Counted from the first letter of the stretch, positions 1-8,370 are shown. The stretch is 33,348 nt of DNA from Dehalococcoidia bacterium (GCA_030619685.1 JAUXAX010000020.1:1-33348), one strand, 5' to 3'. The notes: generated from the letters alone by a model not told the origin. A program made the numbers and translations.

Positions 1-564
1 TTTCTACGCTCCAACAAATTCAGCAATAGCGATCTGGTCAAGGAATGTGAGAAGGTGGGATTGGAGGTCATCGTCTCGCCTATCGCGGAGTGGTTCAAGT
101 ACGTAACACATAGGAATATCGAGGATGGCATCAGGGACAGGGACTTGAAGAGGATTATTACCGGCAATATAAGAAAGCTCCTGTTAGGTCGGGACGAGCA
201 CTCAGTAGCAGCCAATTTTGACGAGTTGGTTGAAGGCAAGGACCCTACAACAAAGGAGCTGCTGGAGTTAGCAGGGAAATACCTCTCCCCGAAATGTGGG
301 GGCGAAGCAATTCTTAGTATAGGCGCAGGGGTGGAGTGGCTGGGGGACCCGAGATTTGCCGGCGTGATTTCAGTGATGCCGCATGGCTGTATGCCTGGAG
401 GAACTGTAGCTGCCATGTCGGAGAAGCTCAGCGAAAAGTATGGGAAGCCGTGGATTAGCCTCACTTACGATGGCATATTGGAGACTAACAATCAGGCAAA
501 GATCAGCAACTTTGCTGAGGTCATAAGATTCTGCAGTAGAGATAGGCCTCAGGCAACACAGTAG
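1..564 (+). CDS. CoA-activase / 2-hydroxyacyl-CoA dehydratase-type protein, C-terminal part (5' end outside window)
   Basis: The frame is open from base 1 to the TAG at 562-564, so about 187 C-terminal residues are visible and the start lies outside the window. The C-terminal third contains VISVMPHGCMPGG followed by KPWISLTYDG, which I recognise from the 2-hydroxyglutaryl-CoA dehydratase D-component / BadF-HgdC activase-associated family. In that family cysteines bind an Fe-S cluster used for ATP-driven electron transfer to a dehydratase or reductase. Only the terminal segment is seen, so the substrate cannot be named. A 9-bp inverted repeat lies downstream, between this gene and the convergent recF. 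Confidence 0.7.
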   Translation, partial: FLRSNKFSNSDLVKECEKVGLEVIVSPIAEWFKYVTHRNIEDGIRDRDLKRIITGNIRKLLLGRDEHSVAANFDELVEGKDPTTKELLELAGKYLSPKCGGEAILSIGAGVEWLGDPRFAGVISVMPHGCMPGGTVAAMSEKLSEKYGKPWISLTYDGILETNNQAKISNFAEVIRFCSRDRPQATQ

Positions 565-636
565 AGTCTTCCGTTAAAATCCCTCTCTCTTGAAGCTTAT
601 TATTACCCACAAATATCATCCCCCTAAATCCCCCTT

Positions 637-657
637 CCCCCCTTTACAAAAGGGGGG
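637..657. terminator. GC-rich inverted repeat between convergent genes
   Basis: CCCCCCTTT at 637-645 pairs perfectly with AAAGGGGGG at 649-657 around a 3-nt loop. It sits between the 3' end of the activase-like gene and the 3' end of recF, where a bidirectional terminator would be expected. There is no clear T-tract on either side, so it may instead be a copy of a dispersed C-rich intergenic repeat; the preceding bases 620-636 are also C-rich. Confidence 0.4.
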
Positions 658-677
658 AGAGATAGGGAATGGTAAGC

Positions 678-1886
678 TTAGCTGGAGAGGGGCTCGATAC
701 GGCCCTGGTCTACTCTGAATAACACCGCCTCTTTCAGGAAATCGGGTTCGAAGTGATCGAGGCTTGTTGTGGTCATTAGCACCTGTTGATACCTGGCAAC
801 AGAGCGAAGCAGGTGACGCCGCCGCTGGACATCCAGTTCAGAGAGAACATCATCTAAGAGCAGTATCGGATGCTCCCCAGTCTTGCTCAGCATAAACTCG
901 GCCTCAGCAAGTTTGAGCGAGAGTGCAATAGTCCTTTGCTGACCCCGAGAGCCGAAAACTCCTAAATCTATCTCATTGGTCAAGAAACGAAGATCGTCAC
1001 GGTGCGGTCCCACTAGCGATATCCCCTGAGCAAGCTCTTTGTCTCGTGCTGCGTGTAGTGACCGGGCAAACATCTCAGCAATCTCCTCGATCCGGGAATC
1101 TCCCTTTCCTTTCTCCTTATCGATGCTTCTGAGGTAGGCTAATCTTAACCTTTCTTGATCGCTGCTGAGTTCGTCATGGATGACTTGTGCTAAATGTCCC
1201 AGCGCGGCAACCATATGATCTCGCTGGACCGTTAGATAAGCCCCGGTTTGCACCAGTTCTTGATCCCAGAAGGAGAGCTCATCAGGGCTTGCCTGGTTCT
1301 CAGCTATCTGACGCAGAAGGCGGTTGCGCTGCCAGAGGACTCGGTGGTATCGCTGCAACTGGCGCAGGTAGTGGGGATCAATTTGGGAGTTTGTAATGTC
1401 AAGATAGCGGCGGCGCAATGCCGGCTCACCCCCAATGATGTTGATGTCCTGGACGCTGAACAGCACGACGTTGATTTGGCCGATAAGGTCAACGGCGCGG
1501 CGCACTACGCCGTTCACTCGAATACGCTTGTGGATAGGTGGAGCCTTGGGCGCACTCTGCCAGGGAGAGAAAGAGTCCTCGGCTTCGCTCAAGGCGGCGG
1601 GCTTGCCCCTGAGGGCAATCTCCAGGCTAAGATTTCTCTCGGCCTTCTGAACCTCGGCCGCAAGGCGACAGACGGGAAGCTCCTCTCTCAAGGCAGACCA
1701 GTTAATAAGCTCCCTCTCGTTGGTGGCGCGAGGTGATCTGCTGGTCGCCAGAAGGTAAATTGCCTCCAGGAGGTTGCTCTTGCCCTGAGCATTATCACCC
1801 TGGAGCACCATTATACTTGGTGGAAGTTCGAGCTCGAGGCTAGCATAGTTACGGAAGTTAGTCAGGCTCAAACGGGTGATATGCAA
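678..1886 (-). CDS. recF: DNA replication and repair protein RecF
   Basis: RecF is an SMC-like ATPase that helps load RecA at single-strand gaps via RecOR. The N-terminus reads HITRLSLTNFRNY, followed by a Walker A motif GDNAQGKS near residues 30-37. Later come VGPHRDDL, the ABC-type signature region SRGQQRTIALSLK, and a Walker B-like ILLLDDVLSELD. I place the start at the TTG at 1886 because AGGAG (1894-1898) precedes it by 7 nt and family members begin at this point. A GTG at 1925 would add 13 residues but has no ribosome binding site. The length of about 402 residues is normal for the family. It stands alone here, away from the dnaA/dnaN/gyrB partners it often has. Confidence 0.95.
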   Translation of the reverse strand: MHITRLSLTNFRNYASLELELPPSIMVLQGDNAQGKSNLLEAIYLLATSRSPRATNERELINWSALREELPVCRLAAEVQKAERNLSLEIALRGKPAALSEAEDSFSPWQSAPKAPPIHKRIRVNGVVRRAVDLIGQINVVLFSVQDINIIGGEPALRRRYLDITNSQIDPHYLRQLQRYHRVLWQRNRLLRQIAENQASPDELSFWDQELVQTGAYLTVQRDHMVAALGHLAQVIHDELSSDQERLRLAYLRSIDKEKGKGDSRIEEIAEMFARSLHAARDKELAQGISLVGPHRDDLRFLTNEIDLGVFGSRGQQRTIALSLKLAEAEFMLSKTGEHPILLLDDVLSELDVQRRRHLLRSVARYQQVLMTTTSLDHFEPDFLKEAVLFRVDQGRIEPLSS

Positions 1887-2058
1887 ACGTCTTCTCCTGC
1901 TTGTGGCAGATGGGCATGCAGCCACTCAGAGAAATTTGACCCTTACTAACTCTACCCCGAATATGCAAAAGGTGCAATATCTCACCCGAGTCGTCTAAGA
2001 ACCCTGCCATTCCCTCACCCATCAACGCATGTGTTGCTGCTCCCGAATTACCTGCTCG

Positions 2059-2087
2059 TTGACACTGGATATGTGTTGGATTAAGCT
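2059..2087 (+). promoter_or_regulatory. Candidate sigma70 promoter for the nad genes
   Basis: A perfect -35 TTGACA (2059-2064) is followed by a 17-nt spacer and a weak -10 TAAGCT (2082-2087). It lies 131 nt upstream of nadB, at the edge of the nadA remnant, where a promoter serving nadB-nadC would be needed. The weak -10 keeps confidence low. Confidence 0.35.
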
Positions 2088-2098
2088 ATCCCTACCGA

Positions 2099-2200
2099 AG
2101 GGTTTGGGATAAGGCGGTGGCAGGAAACGTGGTCGTTGTACCGGAGGAGATAGGAGTCAGGGCTAAACAGGCCCTGGATAGGATGCTAGGTATAGCCTAA
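2099..2200 (+). pseudogene. nadA: 3' remnant of quinolinate synthase gene nadA
   Basis: The frame ending at the TAA at 2198-2200 reads NVVVVPEEIGVRAKQALDRM then LGIA-stop. This closely resembles the end of NadA (the ValProGluGlu...ArgMetLeu tail). An in-frame TGA at 2060-2062 lies upstream, and no other part of NadA is present before recF, so only the last 25-30 codons survive. NadA condenses iminoaspartate from NadB with dihydroxyacetone phosphate, and nadA-nadB-nadC is a common order, so the position directly before nadB fits a deleted first gene. A chance match cannot be fully excluded from so short a stretch. Confidence 0.55.
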
Positions 2201-2217
2201 CCCCGCCAGGTGGATTG

Positions 2218-3759
2218 ATGAGAGAATATGACTACATAATCGTTGGCAGTGGAATAGCTGGGCTTTATGATGCTCTGCTGGCCCAGGAGTTGGGCAGCGT
2301 TCTTATCCTCACCAAAGGTAGCATTGACGAATGCAACACCAAGCATGCTCAAGGTGGTATCGCCGCGGCCATCAGCAGTCTTGACTCCCCTGAGCTTCAC
2401 TTCCGGGATACGATGGCTGCGGGCGCTGGCCTATGTGACCCAGAGGCGGTGCACATTCTCACCGAGGAAGGTGCTGACCGTATTGCTGACCTGGTTAAGT
2501 TCGGAGTTCCCTTCGACACGGTCGAGGGCGAGATCGCTCTCGCCATGGAGGCTGCTCATAGTGTTCCCCGCATTCTGCATGCCGGTGGGGATGCCACTGG
2601 AGAACGTATTGAGGTCACCTTGAGCAACGCCGCACGTTTGTCGAGGAATATTACCATTCTGGAGCACTGCCTTGCGACTGACATTGTTGTCCGCGATGGC
2701 GGTGTATACGGAGTCGCTGCCTTGGACTTAGGGTCTGGGTCTGTAGAGGAATTTGGCTGTCGTTTCCTCATCGTGGCTACTGGCGGAATGGGACGGTTGT
2801 TTAAGATTAGCACCAATCCCGACATCGCAACCGGCGATGGAATAGCTTTGGCTTATAAGGCTGGTGCCGAGGTCGCAGACATGGAGTTCTTTCAGTTCCA
2901 TCCCACAGCTCTGCGTTTGCCCGGTGTGCCGTTGTTTCTCATCTCTGAGGCTGTGAGGGGTGAAGGAGGGGTCTTGCGCAACGCCAGTGGGGAACACTTT
3001 ATGCTTGAGTACGCGCCTGAAGGCGATTTGGCGCCCAGAGATATTGTCGCCCGCAGCATCGTTGCCGAGATGAAAAAGACTGGAACTGACCGCGTTTACC
3101 TGGATGTTACCCATCTGCCGGCGCGGATTGTCTCTGCTCGCTTCCCTCAGATCTACCGGTTTTGCCAGGATCATGGCCTGGATATCACCTCCGCGATGAT
3201 TCCGGTGGTACCTGCTGCTCACTACATGATGGGTGGGGTAAGGACGAATTACTGGGGCGAAACTAACGTCGCCGGTCTGTTCGCCAGCGGCGAGGTGGCA
3301 TGCACGGGGGTGCATGGGGCGAACCGTTTGGCCTCGAACTCTCTGCTGGAGGTATTGGTCTTCGGCAGGAGGATTGTGGAAAGGTTTAAGGGAGGAGCCA
3401 ATACAAGCAGCATTGCTGAAAGGGAAGCCTTTGCTCTCAAAGAGCGAGACACTTTTACACGTAGCTTTCCCAGTCTGAGCTTGACTGCCCTGCAGTCACT
3501 GCTATGGGACAATGTAGGTATCGTGCGCTCGGGGGAGAGGCTGGAGGAGGCAGCTACCACCCTCGCTGCATGGGAGAAGGACCTTAAGACGCCTACAGAC
3601 CGCCCATCATACGAGCTGGCTAACATGGTGCTGGTGGGACGGCTTATGGCTGAAGCGGCTCTGATGAGAGAGGAGAGCCGCGGGGCTCACTTCCGTTCCG
3701 ATTTCCCTGAGTCCTCCGATGCCTGGCTCAAACATATCGTGTTCCGTAAGACTGCCTAG
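2218..3759 (+). CDS. nadB: L-aspartate oxidase
   Basis: NadB oxidises L-aspartate to iminoaspartate using FAD, the first step of de novo NAD synthesis. The N-terminus carries the dinucleotide-binding motif GSGIAG at residues 10-15, then KHAQGGIAAA around residue 42-51. The succinate dehydrogenase/fumarate reductase-like core includes FFQFHPTA and ISEAVRGEGG. The C-terminal half has GLFASGEVACTGVHGANRL followed by ASNSLLE, a hallmark of the family. I choose the ATG at 2218, preceded by AGGTGG at 2208-2213, over the TTG one codon earlier. The 513-residue length is normal. It is followed after 33 nt by nadC. Confidence 0.96.
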   Translation: MREYDYIIVGSGIAGLYDALLAQELGSVLILTKGSIDECNTKHAQGGIAAAISSLDSPELHFRDTMAAGAGLCDPEAVHILTEEGADRIADLVKFGVPFDTVEGEIALAMEAAHSVPRILHAGGDATGERIEVTLSNAARLSRNITILEHCLATDIVVRDGGVYGVAALDLGSGSVEEFGCRFLIVATGGMGRLFKISTNPDIATGDGIALAYKAGAEVADMEFFQFHPTALRLPGVPLFLISEAVRGEGGVLRNASGEHFMLEYAPEGDLAPRDIVARSIVAEMKKTGTDRVYLDVTHLPARIVSARFPQIYRFCQDHGLDITSAMIPVVPAAHYMMGGVRTNYWGETNVAGLFASGEVACTGVHGANRLASNSLLEVLVFGRRIVERFKGGANTSSIAEREAFALKERDTFTRSFPSLSLTALQSLLWDNVGIVRSGERLEEAATTLAAWEKDLKTPTDRPSYELANMVLVGRLMAEAALMREESRGAHFRSDFPESSDAWLKHIVFRKTA

Positions 3760-3792
3760 TCTACCAGGAGGAGAAAGGAACTGGAGGGTATT

Positions 3793-4641
3793 TTGTGGGG
3801 AAAACAGGTTGAGCAGATAGTTGACAGCGCCCTGGCCGAGGACCTGAGCTCGGGTGATGTTACTACTGAGGCGCTGATATCCCCAACTCAGGAGGGCAAG
3901 GCGTATCTGCATGGAAAAGGCGAAGGGGTTTTGGCTGGTATAGGCGTGGCCACGATGGTATTTCGCAGGGTGGATTCGGCGCTGAGGGTCAAAGAGCTGG
4001 TTGCCGACGGTAGCAGGGTGCATCCTGGGGACAGACTAGGTGTTATCGAGGGAAGGGTGGCAAGCATCCTCAAGGCAGAGCGGGCAGCCTTGAACTTCTT
4101 GCAGAGACTCAGCGGCATCGCTACTGAGACGGCAAAGTATGTGGAAGCTATCTCCGGGACGAAGGCGGTCATTACAGATACACGCAAGACCACACCGGGC
4201 TTGAGGATACTGGAGAAGTACGCAGTGCGGGTTGGCGGTGGACGCAGCCACCGCCAGAATCTGGGTGATGGCGTTCTGATCAAGGACAACCACCTGGTAG
4301 CCCTTCGCTCCCGTGGGGTGGGGTTGGGGGAGGCAATAAAAATGGCTCGGCAGCATGCTGCGCGTACCCTGAAAATCGAGGTCGAGGTTGAGTCTGTGGA
4401 GCAGGCCCAGGAAGCGCTCTCTGCGGGGGCGGACATAATTATGCTGGACAACATGAACCTGGAAGAAATGCGACAGGCGGTGCAACTGGCACAGGGACGG
4501 GCGTTGCTCGAGGCCTCGGGCGGAATCACCCTAGATAGCGTGCGCGCTGTTGCCGATACTGGAGTTGACCTTATATCTGTTGGCGCGCTTACCCATTCGG
4601 CCAAGGCGCTGGATATAAGTCTTGAGCTTGAGACAAGATGA
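3793..4641 (+). CDS. nadC: Nicotinate-nucleotide pyrophosphorylase (quinolinate phosphoribosyltransferase)
   Basis: NadC converts quinolinate and PRPP to nicotinate mononucleotide, pyrophosphate and CO2. The family core is complete: TRKTTPGLR at residues 130-138, GGGRSHRQNLGDG at 148-160 with the substrate-binding His-Arg pair, and IKDNH at 163-167. The acidic C-terminal barrel motifs EVEVES and IMLDNM follow, then ASGGI. The start is a TTG at 3793 with GGAGGG at 3783-3788 upstream. The 282-residue length is standard. The stop overlaps the next gene's ATG by 4 nt, so the MauE-like protein is translationally coupled to it. Confidence 0.96.
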   Translation: MWGKQVEQIVDSALAEDLSSGDVTTEALISPTQEGKAYLHGKGEGVLAGIGVATMVFRRVDSALRVKELVADGSRVHPGDRLGVIEGRVASILKAERAALNFLQRLSGIATETAKYVEAISGTKAVITDTRKTTPGLRILEKYAVRVGGGRSHRQNLGDGVLIKDNHLVALRSRGVGLGEAIKMARQHAARTLKIEVEVESVEQAQEALSAGADIIMLDNMNLEEMRQAVQLAQGRALLEASGGITLDSVRAVADTGVDLISVGALTHSAKALDISLELETR

Positions 4642-5144
4642 ACAGACTCAGGGCCTCTGCTGGAGCAGTATGGGAGATATTCAGAAATCGCCATATTAGC
4701 TTTGCCTGCCGCTTTGCTTTGGGGACTACCCTTATCGTATCCGGTGCCGGGAAGCTGCCTGAAAGGGCTGAATTTGTTAGTCAGTGTCAAGAGTATGATC
4801 TACTACCGGATGTCCTGGCCCGATTATACGGTACCGGACTTCCCTGGGTGGAGGTCATTGTCGGTTCCTTTTTGCTTCTGGGGCTGTTGTCACGATTTGC
4901 CGCGGGCATCGGCATCCTCACGGCTGTGAGTTGCATTGTTGCCAACAGCATCTTACTTTACCGTGGTCTGAACCTGGAATGTGGATGCTTCGGTGAGCTG
5001 GCTGTACTTCAAACCCGCGATGCACTTCTGATAGATCTTGGTCTTCTGATTATGGCTTTCCAGGTATTGGTTCATAAAGGCGAATTCTTAAGCTTGGATT
5101 CGATAATCTTCCGCAGGAAATCGTCAGAGGGTGCATCTGACTAG
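4638..5144 (+). CDS. MauE/DoxX-like integral membrane protein
   Basis: The 168-residue protein has about four hydrophobic segments, roughly residues 21-37, 71-88, 90-107 and 129-146. A CGCFG motif at 115-119 lies just after the third segment, next to a GLNLECG stretch. The GAGKL signature near residue 36-40 and the CGCFG motif are typical of MauE-type DoxX relatives. In methylamine utilisation MauE takes part in disulfide formation and maturation; in other genomes the role is unclear and probably redox or thiol-related. Its ATG overlaps the nadC stop (ATGA), so it is the last gene of the nad operon. No link to NAD synthesis is evident from sequence. Confidence 0.75.
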   Translation: MNRLRASAGAVWEIFRNRHISFACRFALGTTLIVSGAGKLPERAEFVSQCQEYDLLPDVLARLYGTGLPWVEVIVGSFLLLGLLSRFAAGIGILTAVSCIVANSILLYRGLNLECGCFGELAVLQTRDALLIDLGLLIMAFQVLVHKGEFLSLDSIIFRRKSSEGASD

Positions 5145-5171
5145 ATACGAGATTCCTTTGGCTATGCCCCT

Positions 5172-5354
5172 TCATTCCTTCTTGTCGTGAAATGTCTGGT
5201 CGAAACTTCCGCTCCTGTATCCCTCCGGGTCCAGTGTCACATACTCGTATCCAAGCTCTTTGAGGCTTTGTGAGATCTGGCGCAAAGCACTAGCAAGGTT
5301 TTCCACTAGCTCGTCTATTTTGTCCTTATACAGTCTATTGTCGGCGTCGTTCAA
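5172..5354 (-). CDS. Small hypothetical protein coupled to larC
   Basis: This 60-residue acidic and polar protein is not one I recognise. Its first half (residues about 10-40) is predicted helical, with heptad-like hydrophobics in DKIDELVENLASAL. Its TTG start lies 4 nt after the larC stop, and the GAGGAG inside the last larC codons can serve as its ribosome binding site. It therefore appears translationally coupled to larC. No cysteine, metal-binding or membrane motif is seen. It might be a fortuitous frame, but the coupling and regular amino-acid composition favour a real gene. Confidence 0.5.
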   Translation of the reverse strand: MNDADNRLYKDKIDELVENLASALRQISQSLKELGYEYVTLDPEGYRSGSFDQTFHDKKE

Positions 5355-5358
5355 GAGC

Positions 5359-6618
5359 TCAGTGCTCCTCTAAAATCTCCGCGGCTTTCCTCTTCACCAA
5401 TTCCTCGATTTCTCTCCATGGCTTACCCGTTCGATCAGCTAGCCTCTCAACGTCGTCGTATTCCGGCTTTATTTGAATGACCTGGCCTTGTGTGCTTTTG
5501 GCGACTTTTACATTGATGACTTCCGTTACGTCTTCTACTATCACCTCGATAGGAATAGATTCCCGAGCTAGGATGCGTCTTTCGCATGGGTAAATTCTTA
5601 CCCCCAGCGTGCCTGTCTCCTCCATCAAAATTCTGCACACACGCTCCAGGCTTGACCTGTCTACGATTATCTTGATGAGGTGCCCTGGCCTTCCTTTTTT
5701 GGTTAACGTTGGTATCGCGCTTGCGTCTCTGGCGCCCTCTTGCAGCAGCTTATGCATGGCGTACCCGATCGATTCACCGGTAGCGTCATCGAGGTTTGTC
5801 TCAATCACGTACATCTCTTCACTTAAGAGGCCGGAGTCATGGCGTTCCCCCAGCGTAACCCTCAGGACATTGGGCATCTCCACAAAATCCCTTGTTCCTG
5901 CGCCATAGCCCACGCTGGTCGGTTTCATGGGTGGATAGAACCTGACGGATTCGAGCGCTAGGGTAGTCAGGAGGGAGACCCCTGTAGGAGTAGCCAGCTC
6001 AGCTTCGACTGGCCCGCCGACTGTGAGGAATCTCTTGGAACGCAGTATTTCTAGCGTGGCTGGTGCCGGGGATGAAACCGTACCATGGGAGAAGTGGAGC
6101 AGACCGCCTCCAACAGCGACAGGGGTCGAATAGATGGTGGTATCAGTGAAGAGCCCTAGATCGTCTAGAGCGGTGGCGGCGCCGATTACATCGGCGAGGG
6201 TATCGGCGGATGCCGTTTCGTGTAGGTTAACTTCTTGTGTGCTTTGCCCATGAGCTACTGCCTCGGCGGAAACGAGGGTGTTGATTGAGTTTAAAGCAAA
6301 CTGTCTGGCTTTCTCTGAAATCTGTAACTTTTGCAGGCATGTAGAAGCTGCCTCCAGGAGTTCGGCGGCTGTCCTTTGGGTAACTTCCTCTTGAACCGTA
6401 ACATCGATTCTTTTGGCTCGAATTCCTCTTCTGACAGTGTCCGTCACTGTTATTTCGAGGTCATTGCACCCTCGCAAACAGTTGCGGGGCGTTCTCATTG
6501 CATCTATTACACTCGTAGCATTTGCTCCAAGGTCGAGCAAGGCGCCGACTATCATATCTCCTGATACTCCGGCCATTTGGGCGTCGATAACCAAGATGCG
6601 TTTGGTATTGTCTGGCAT
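5359..6618 (-). CDS. larC: Nickel insertion protein LarC (nickel-pincer cofactor synthesis)
   Basis: LarC inserts nickel into the dithio pyridinium mononucleotide made by LarB and LarE, using CTP, to give the NPN cofactor of lactate racemase and related LarA enzymes. The N-terminus has AGVSGDMIVGALLDLG (from residue 16), the family's start signature. VNLHETASADTLADV and the long C-terminal region with VIETNLDDATGE follow. At 419 residues it is a single uninterrupted frame, unlike the Lactobacillus gene where LarC is made by programmed frameshifting. The ATG at 6618 has GAGGGA upstream. larB is divergently transcribed about 85 nt away. No larE or larA is in the window. Confidence 0.93.
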   Translation of the reverse strand: MPDNTKRILVIDAQMAGVSGDMIVGALLDLGANATSVIDAMRTPRNCLRGCNDLEITVTDTVRRGIRAKRIDVTVQEEVTQRTAAELLEAASTCLQKLQISEKARQFALNSINTLVSAEAVAHGQSTQEVNLHETASADTLADVIGAATALDDLGLFTDTTIYSTPVAVGGGLLHFSHGTVSSPAPATLEILRSKRFLTVGGPVEAELATPTGVSLLTTLALESVRFYPPMKPTSVGYGAGTRDFVEMPNVLRVTLGERHDSGLLSEEMYVIETNLDDATGESIGYAMHKLLQEGARDASAIPTLTKKGRPGHLIKIIVDRSSLERVCRILMEETGTLGVRIYPCERRILARESIPIEVIVEDVTEVINVKVAKSTQGQVIQIKPEYDDVERLADRTGKPWREIEELVKRKAAEILEEH

Positions 6619-6703
6619 TTGGGTCCCTCTTTTATTCCTGGATTAAGCCTAGTATACTACTTGTACGTATGTTATGCACATTGCGTGCAACAGGAGGCTT
6701 CCT

Positions 6704-7504
6704 TTGTTGAGAGAAGTGCTTGAGAAGCTGGCAAGAGGCGAAATTTCGTTAGACGAAGCTGAGAAGGCTCTCAAGGCGTTGGCTGTGGAGGAGGTGGCTG
6801 ATTTGGCACGGCTGGACGTAGGGCGAGAGATCAGACATGGTATCCCCGAAGTAGTCATTGCTGAGGGTAAAACCCCGGAGGCTGTGGCCGAGATAGCCTC
6901 AAAGATACTCGCCCAAAAGGGGCGAGTGATCATAAGTCGAGTCTCTGAGAAGCATCTTGAAGCCCTTGAGCCAGTTATGGCGGAGTGCGAATCTCCGCAG
7001 GAAAGAAGGACTGCTGGAACGGTGGTGATCAAAAGGAAGGATTTCTCATCGAGGGCTACCGGGGGAAGGGTGGGAATAATCACTGCTGGCACTTCTGATA
7101 TTCCTATCGCCAAAGAAGCTGAAGTGATGGTATCCGAGATGGGGTGTGAGGTCACAACGGCTCATGATGTGGGAGCGGCAGGAGTTCACAGGCTGTTTCT
7201 TCCTCTGAAAGAGATGATCACAAAAGACGTCGATGTCATTGTTGTCGTTGCTGGCAGGGAGGGGGCATTGCCTACATTGCTGGCAGGCATGGTGGATGTT
7301 CCACTGATAGCGGTTCCAACTTCCTTTGGATACGGTTTGGGGGGGAGGGGAGTCGGTGCCCTGATGGCCATGTTGCAGTCTTGTTCTCTGGGATTGGCGG
7401 TTGTCAATATAGACGGGGGGATTCCTGCGGGGGCTGTAGCGGCCCTAATTGCCAATCGGGCCGCCAGATTCAGGGCAAGCGCTGAAGGGAAACGTTGCAA
7501 ATAG
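6704..7504 (+). CDS. larB: Pyridinium-3,5-biscarboxylic acid mononucleotide synthase LarB
   Basis: LarB carboxylates nicotinic acid adenine dinucleotide and releases AMP, the first step of the nickel-pincer cofactor pathway. The C-terminal half is a PurE-like domain: TAGTSDIPIAKEAE, VTTAHDVGAAGVHR, VVAGREGALPTLLAG and PTSFGYGLGGRGVGAL. The N-terminal helical part reads LREVLEKLARGEISLDEAEK. I start it at the tandem TTG codons at 6704/6707 because AGGAGG lies at 6692-6697. An upstream ATG at 6674 would place that ribosome binding site inside the gene. The larC-larB gap contains AGTATACT (6651-6658), a possible -10 for either direction. Confidence 0.93.
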   Translation: MLREVLEKLARGEISLDEAEKALKALAVEEVADLARLDVGREIRHGIPEVVIAEGKTPEAVAEIASKILAQKGRVIISRVSEKHLEALEPVMAECESPQERRTAGTVVIKRKDFSSRATGGRVGIITAGTSDIPIAKEAEVMVSEMGCEVTTAHDVGAAGVHRLFLPLKEMITKDVDVIVVVAGREGALPTLLAGMVDVPLIAVPTSFGYGLGGRGVGALMAMLQSCSLGLAVVNIDGGIPAGAVAALIANRAARFRASAEGKRCK

Positions 7505-7525
7505 GCGGGTTTGCGGTTTCAGTAA

Positions 7526-7583
7526 GGGCAGACCCATGTGTCTGCTCCGATTAGGGTCAAGGGCAAACACATAGGTTCGCCCC
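7526..7583. repeat. Paired short palindromes between convergent larB and dtd
   Basis: The 82-nt gap between the larB and dtd 3' ends holds two imperfect hairpins. One is GGGCAGACCCATGTGTCTGC at 7526-7545. The other starts GGGCAAACAC at 7561 and ends GGTTCGCCC at 7582. The two are themselves related in sequence (GGGC-A/G-A-C ... CACAT or CATGTG). This resembles a dispersed intergenic palindromic repeat and could also act as a bidirectional terminator. Confidence 0.45.
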
Positions 7584-7586
7584 TAG

Positions 7587-8048
7587 CTAGTGCCTGGGCT
7601 TGAGCCGTTCCTCGCTATCGATGGAAATGGTGACGGGGCCGTCGTTATGGATCTCGACCAGCATATGTTGCTGGAAGCGGCCAGTCTTCACCTTTAGTCC
7701 GGCGCTACGCAGGAAGTGAGCGAATGCATCCACCAGAGGCTCGGCCTCCTCGGGTGGAGCAGCGTCAGTGAAGCTGGGACGGCGTCCCTTGCGAGTACTG
7801 GCGATGAGGGTAAACTGGCTGACTACCAATACCTCCCCAGAGATATCCAGTGTAGAGAGGTTGAACTTTCCTGACTCGTCGGGGAAAACACGTAGGTTGG
7901 CAGTCTTCTCTGCCAGATAGCGGGCATCAGCTTCCGAGTCACCCCTAGCCACCCCAACAAGCGCCACCAAACCCTGTTCGATAGCAGCGGCGACGTGGCC
8001 TTCGACACTAACCGAAGCTTGAGAGACTCGTTGGATAAGAGCTCTCAA
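7587..8048 (-). CDS. dtd: D-aminoacyl-tRNA deacylase
   Basis: Dtd hydrolyses D-aminoacyl-tRNAs (and glycyl-tRNA-Ala), a translation proofreading function in the cytoplasm. The 153 residues show the whole family: MRALIQRVSQASVSV at the N-terminus, LRVFPDESGKFNLS, the active-site VVSQFTL motif, and the NDGPVTI cross-subunit Gly-Pro motif near the C-terminus. The start is a TTG at 8048 whose last two bases overlap the fmdB stop (TTGA). The gene is therefore coupled to fmdB and shares the CIRCE-bearing promoter upstream of fmdB. Confidence 0.96.
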   Translation of the reverse strand: MRALIQRVSQASVSVEGHVAAAIEQGLVALVGVARGDSEADARYLAEKTANLRVFPDESGKFNLSTLDISGEVLVVSQFTLIASTRKGRRPSFTDAAPPEEAEPLVDAFAHFLRSAGLKVKTGRFQQHMLVEIHNDGPVTISIDSEERLKPRH

Positions 8049-8311
8049 CCGCTTTCCTCAGGCTTAGTCTCCGCCTTTGTTTCTGATGTCGGCTTTGTAT
8101 CCTCGTCTTTTGGGCCCGGGTTACCCCGCGACCGTCTGCCCTGATCAGTGGAGTAGAAGCCGCTTCCCTTAAAGAGAACGGGCACTGAATGGATCACGCG
8201 GCGTGCCCTACCCGTGCATTGAGGGCAGGTAGCCACTGGTTCTTCATCAAACCTCTGCCTTCGCTCGAATCTGGTGCTACAAAGACTGCACTCATATTCG
8301 TAAATAGGCAA
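8045..8311 (-). CDS. FmdB-family zinc ribbon protein
   Basis: The protein begins MPIYEYEC and has two CxxC knuckles, CSLC in the first 15 residues and CPQC about 22 residues later, with a conserved FERRQRF between them. VLFKGSGFYSTD follows, the usual end of the FmdB/CxxC-CxxC-SSSS domain. The tail of about 30 residues is hydrophilic, rich in Lys, Glu and Thr. I place the start at the TTG at 8311, with AGGTG 4 nt upstream, because family members start at this residue; a GTG at 8323 would add four residues. FmdB-type proteins are annotated as putative regulators but their role is unproven. It is the first gene of an operon with dtd. Confidence 0.88.
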   Translation of the reverse strand: MPIYEYECSLCSTRFERRQRFDEEPVATCPQCTGRARRVIHSVPVLFKGSGFYSTDQGRRSRGNPGPKDEDTKPTSETKAETKPEESG

Positions 8312-8370
8312 CTTGCACCTCACATGAAAAGCGCCTCTTGGTTGAGGTCGCCGTGTCTTGTCTGGTGGTA

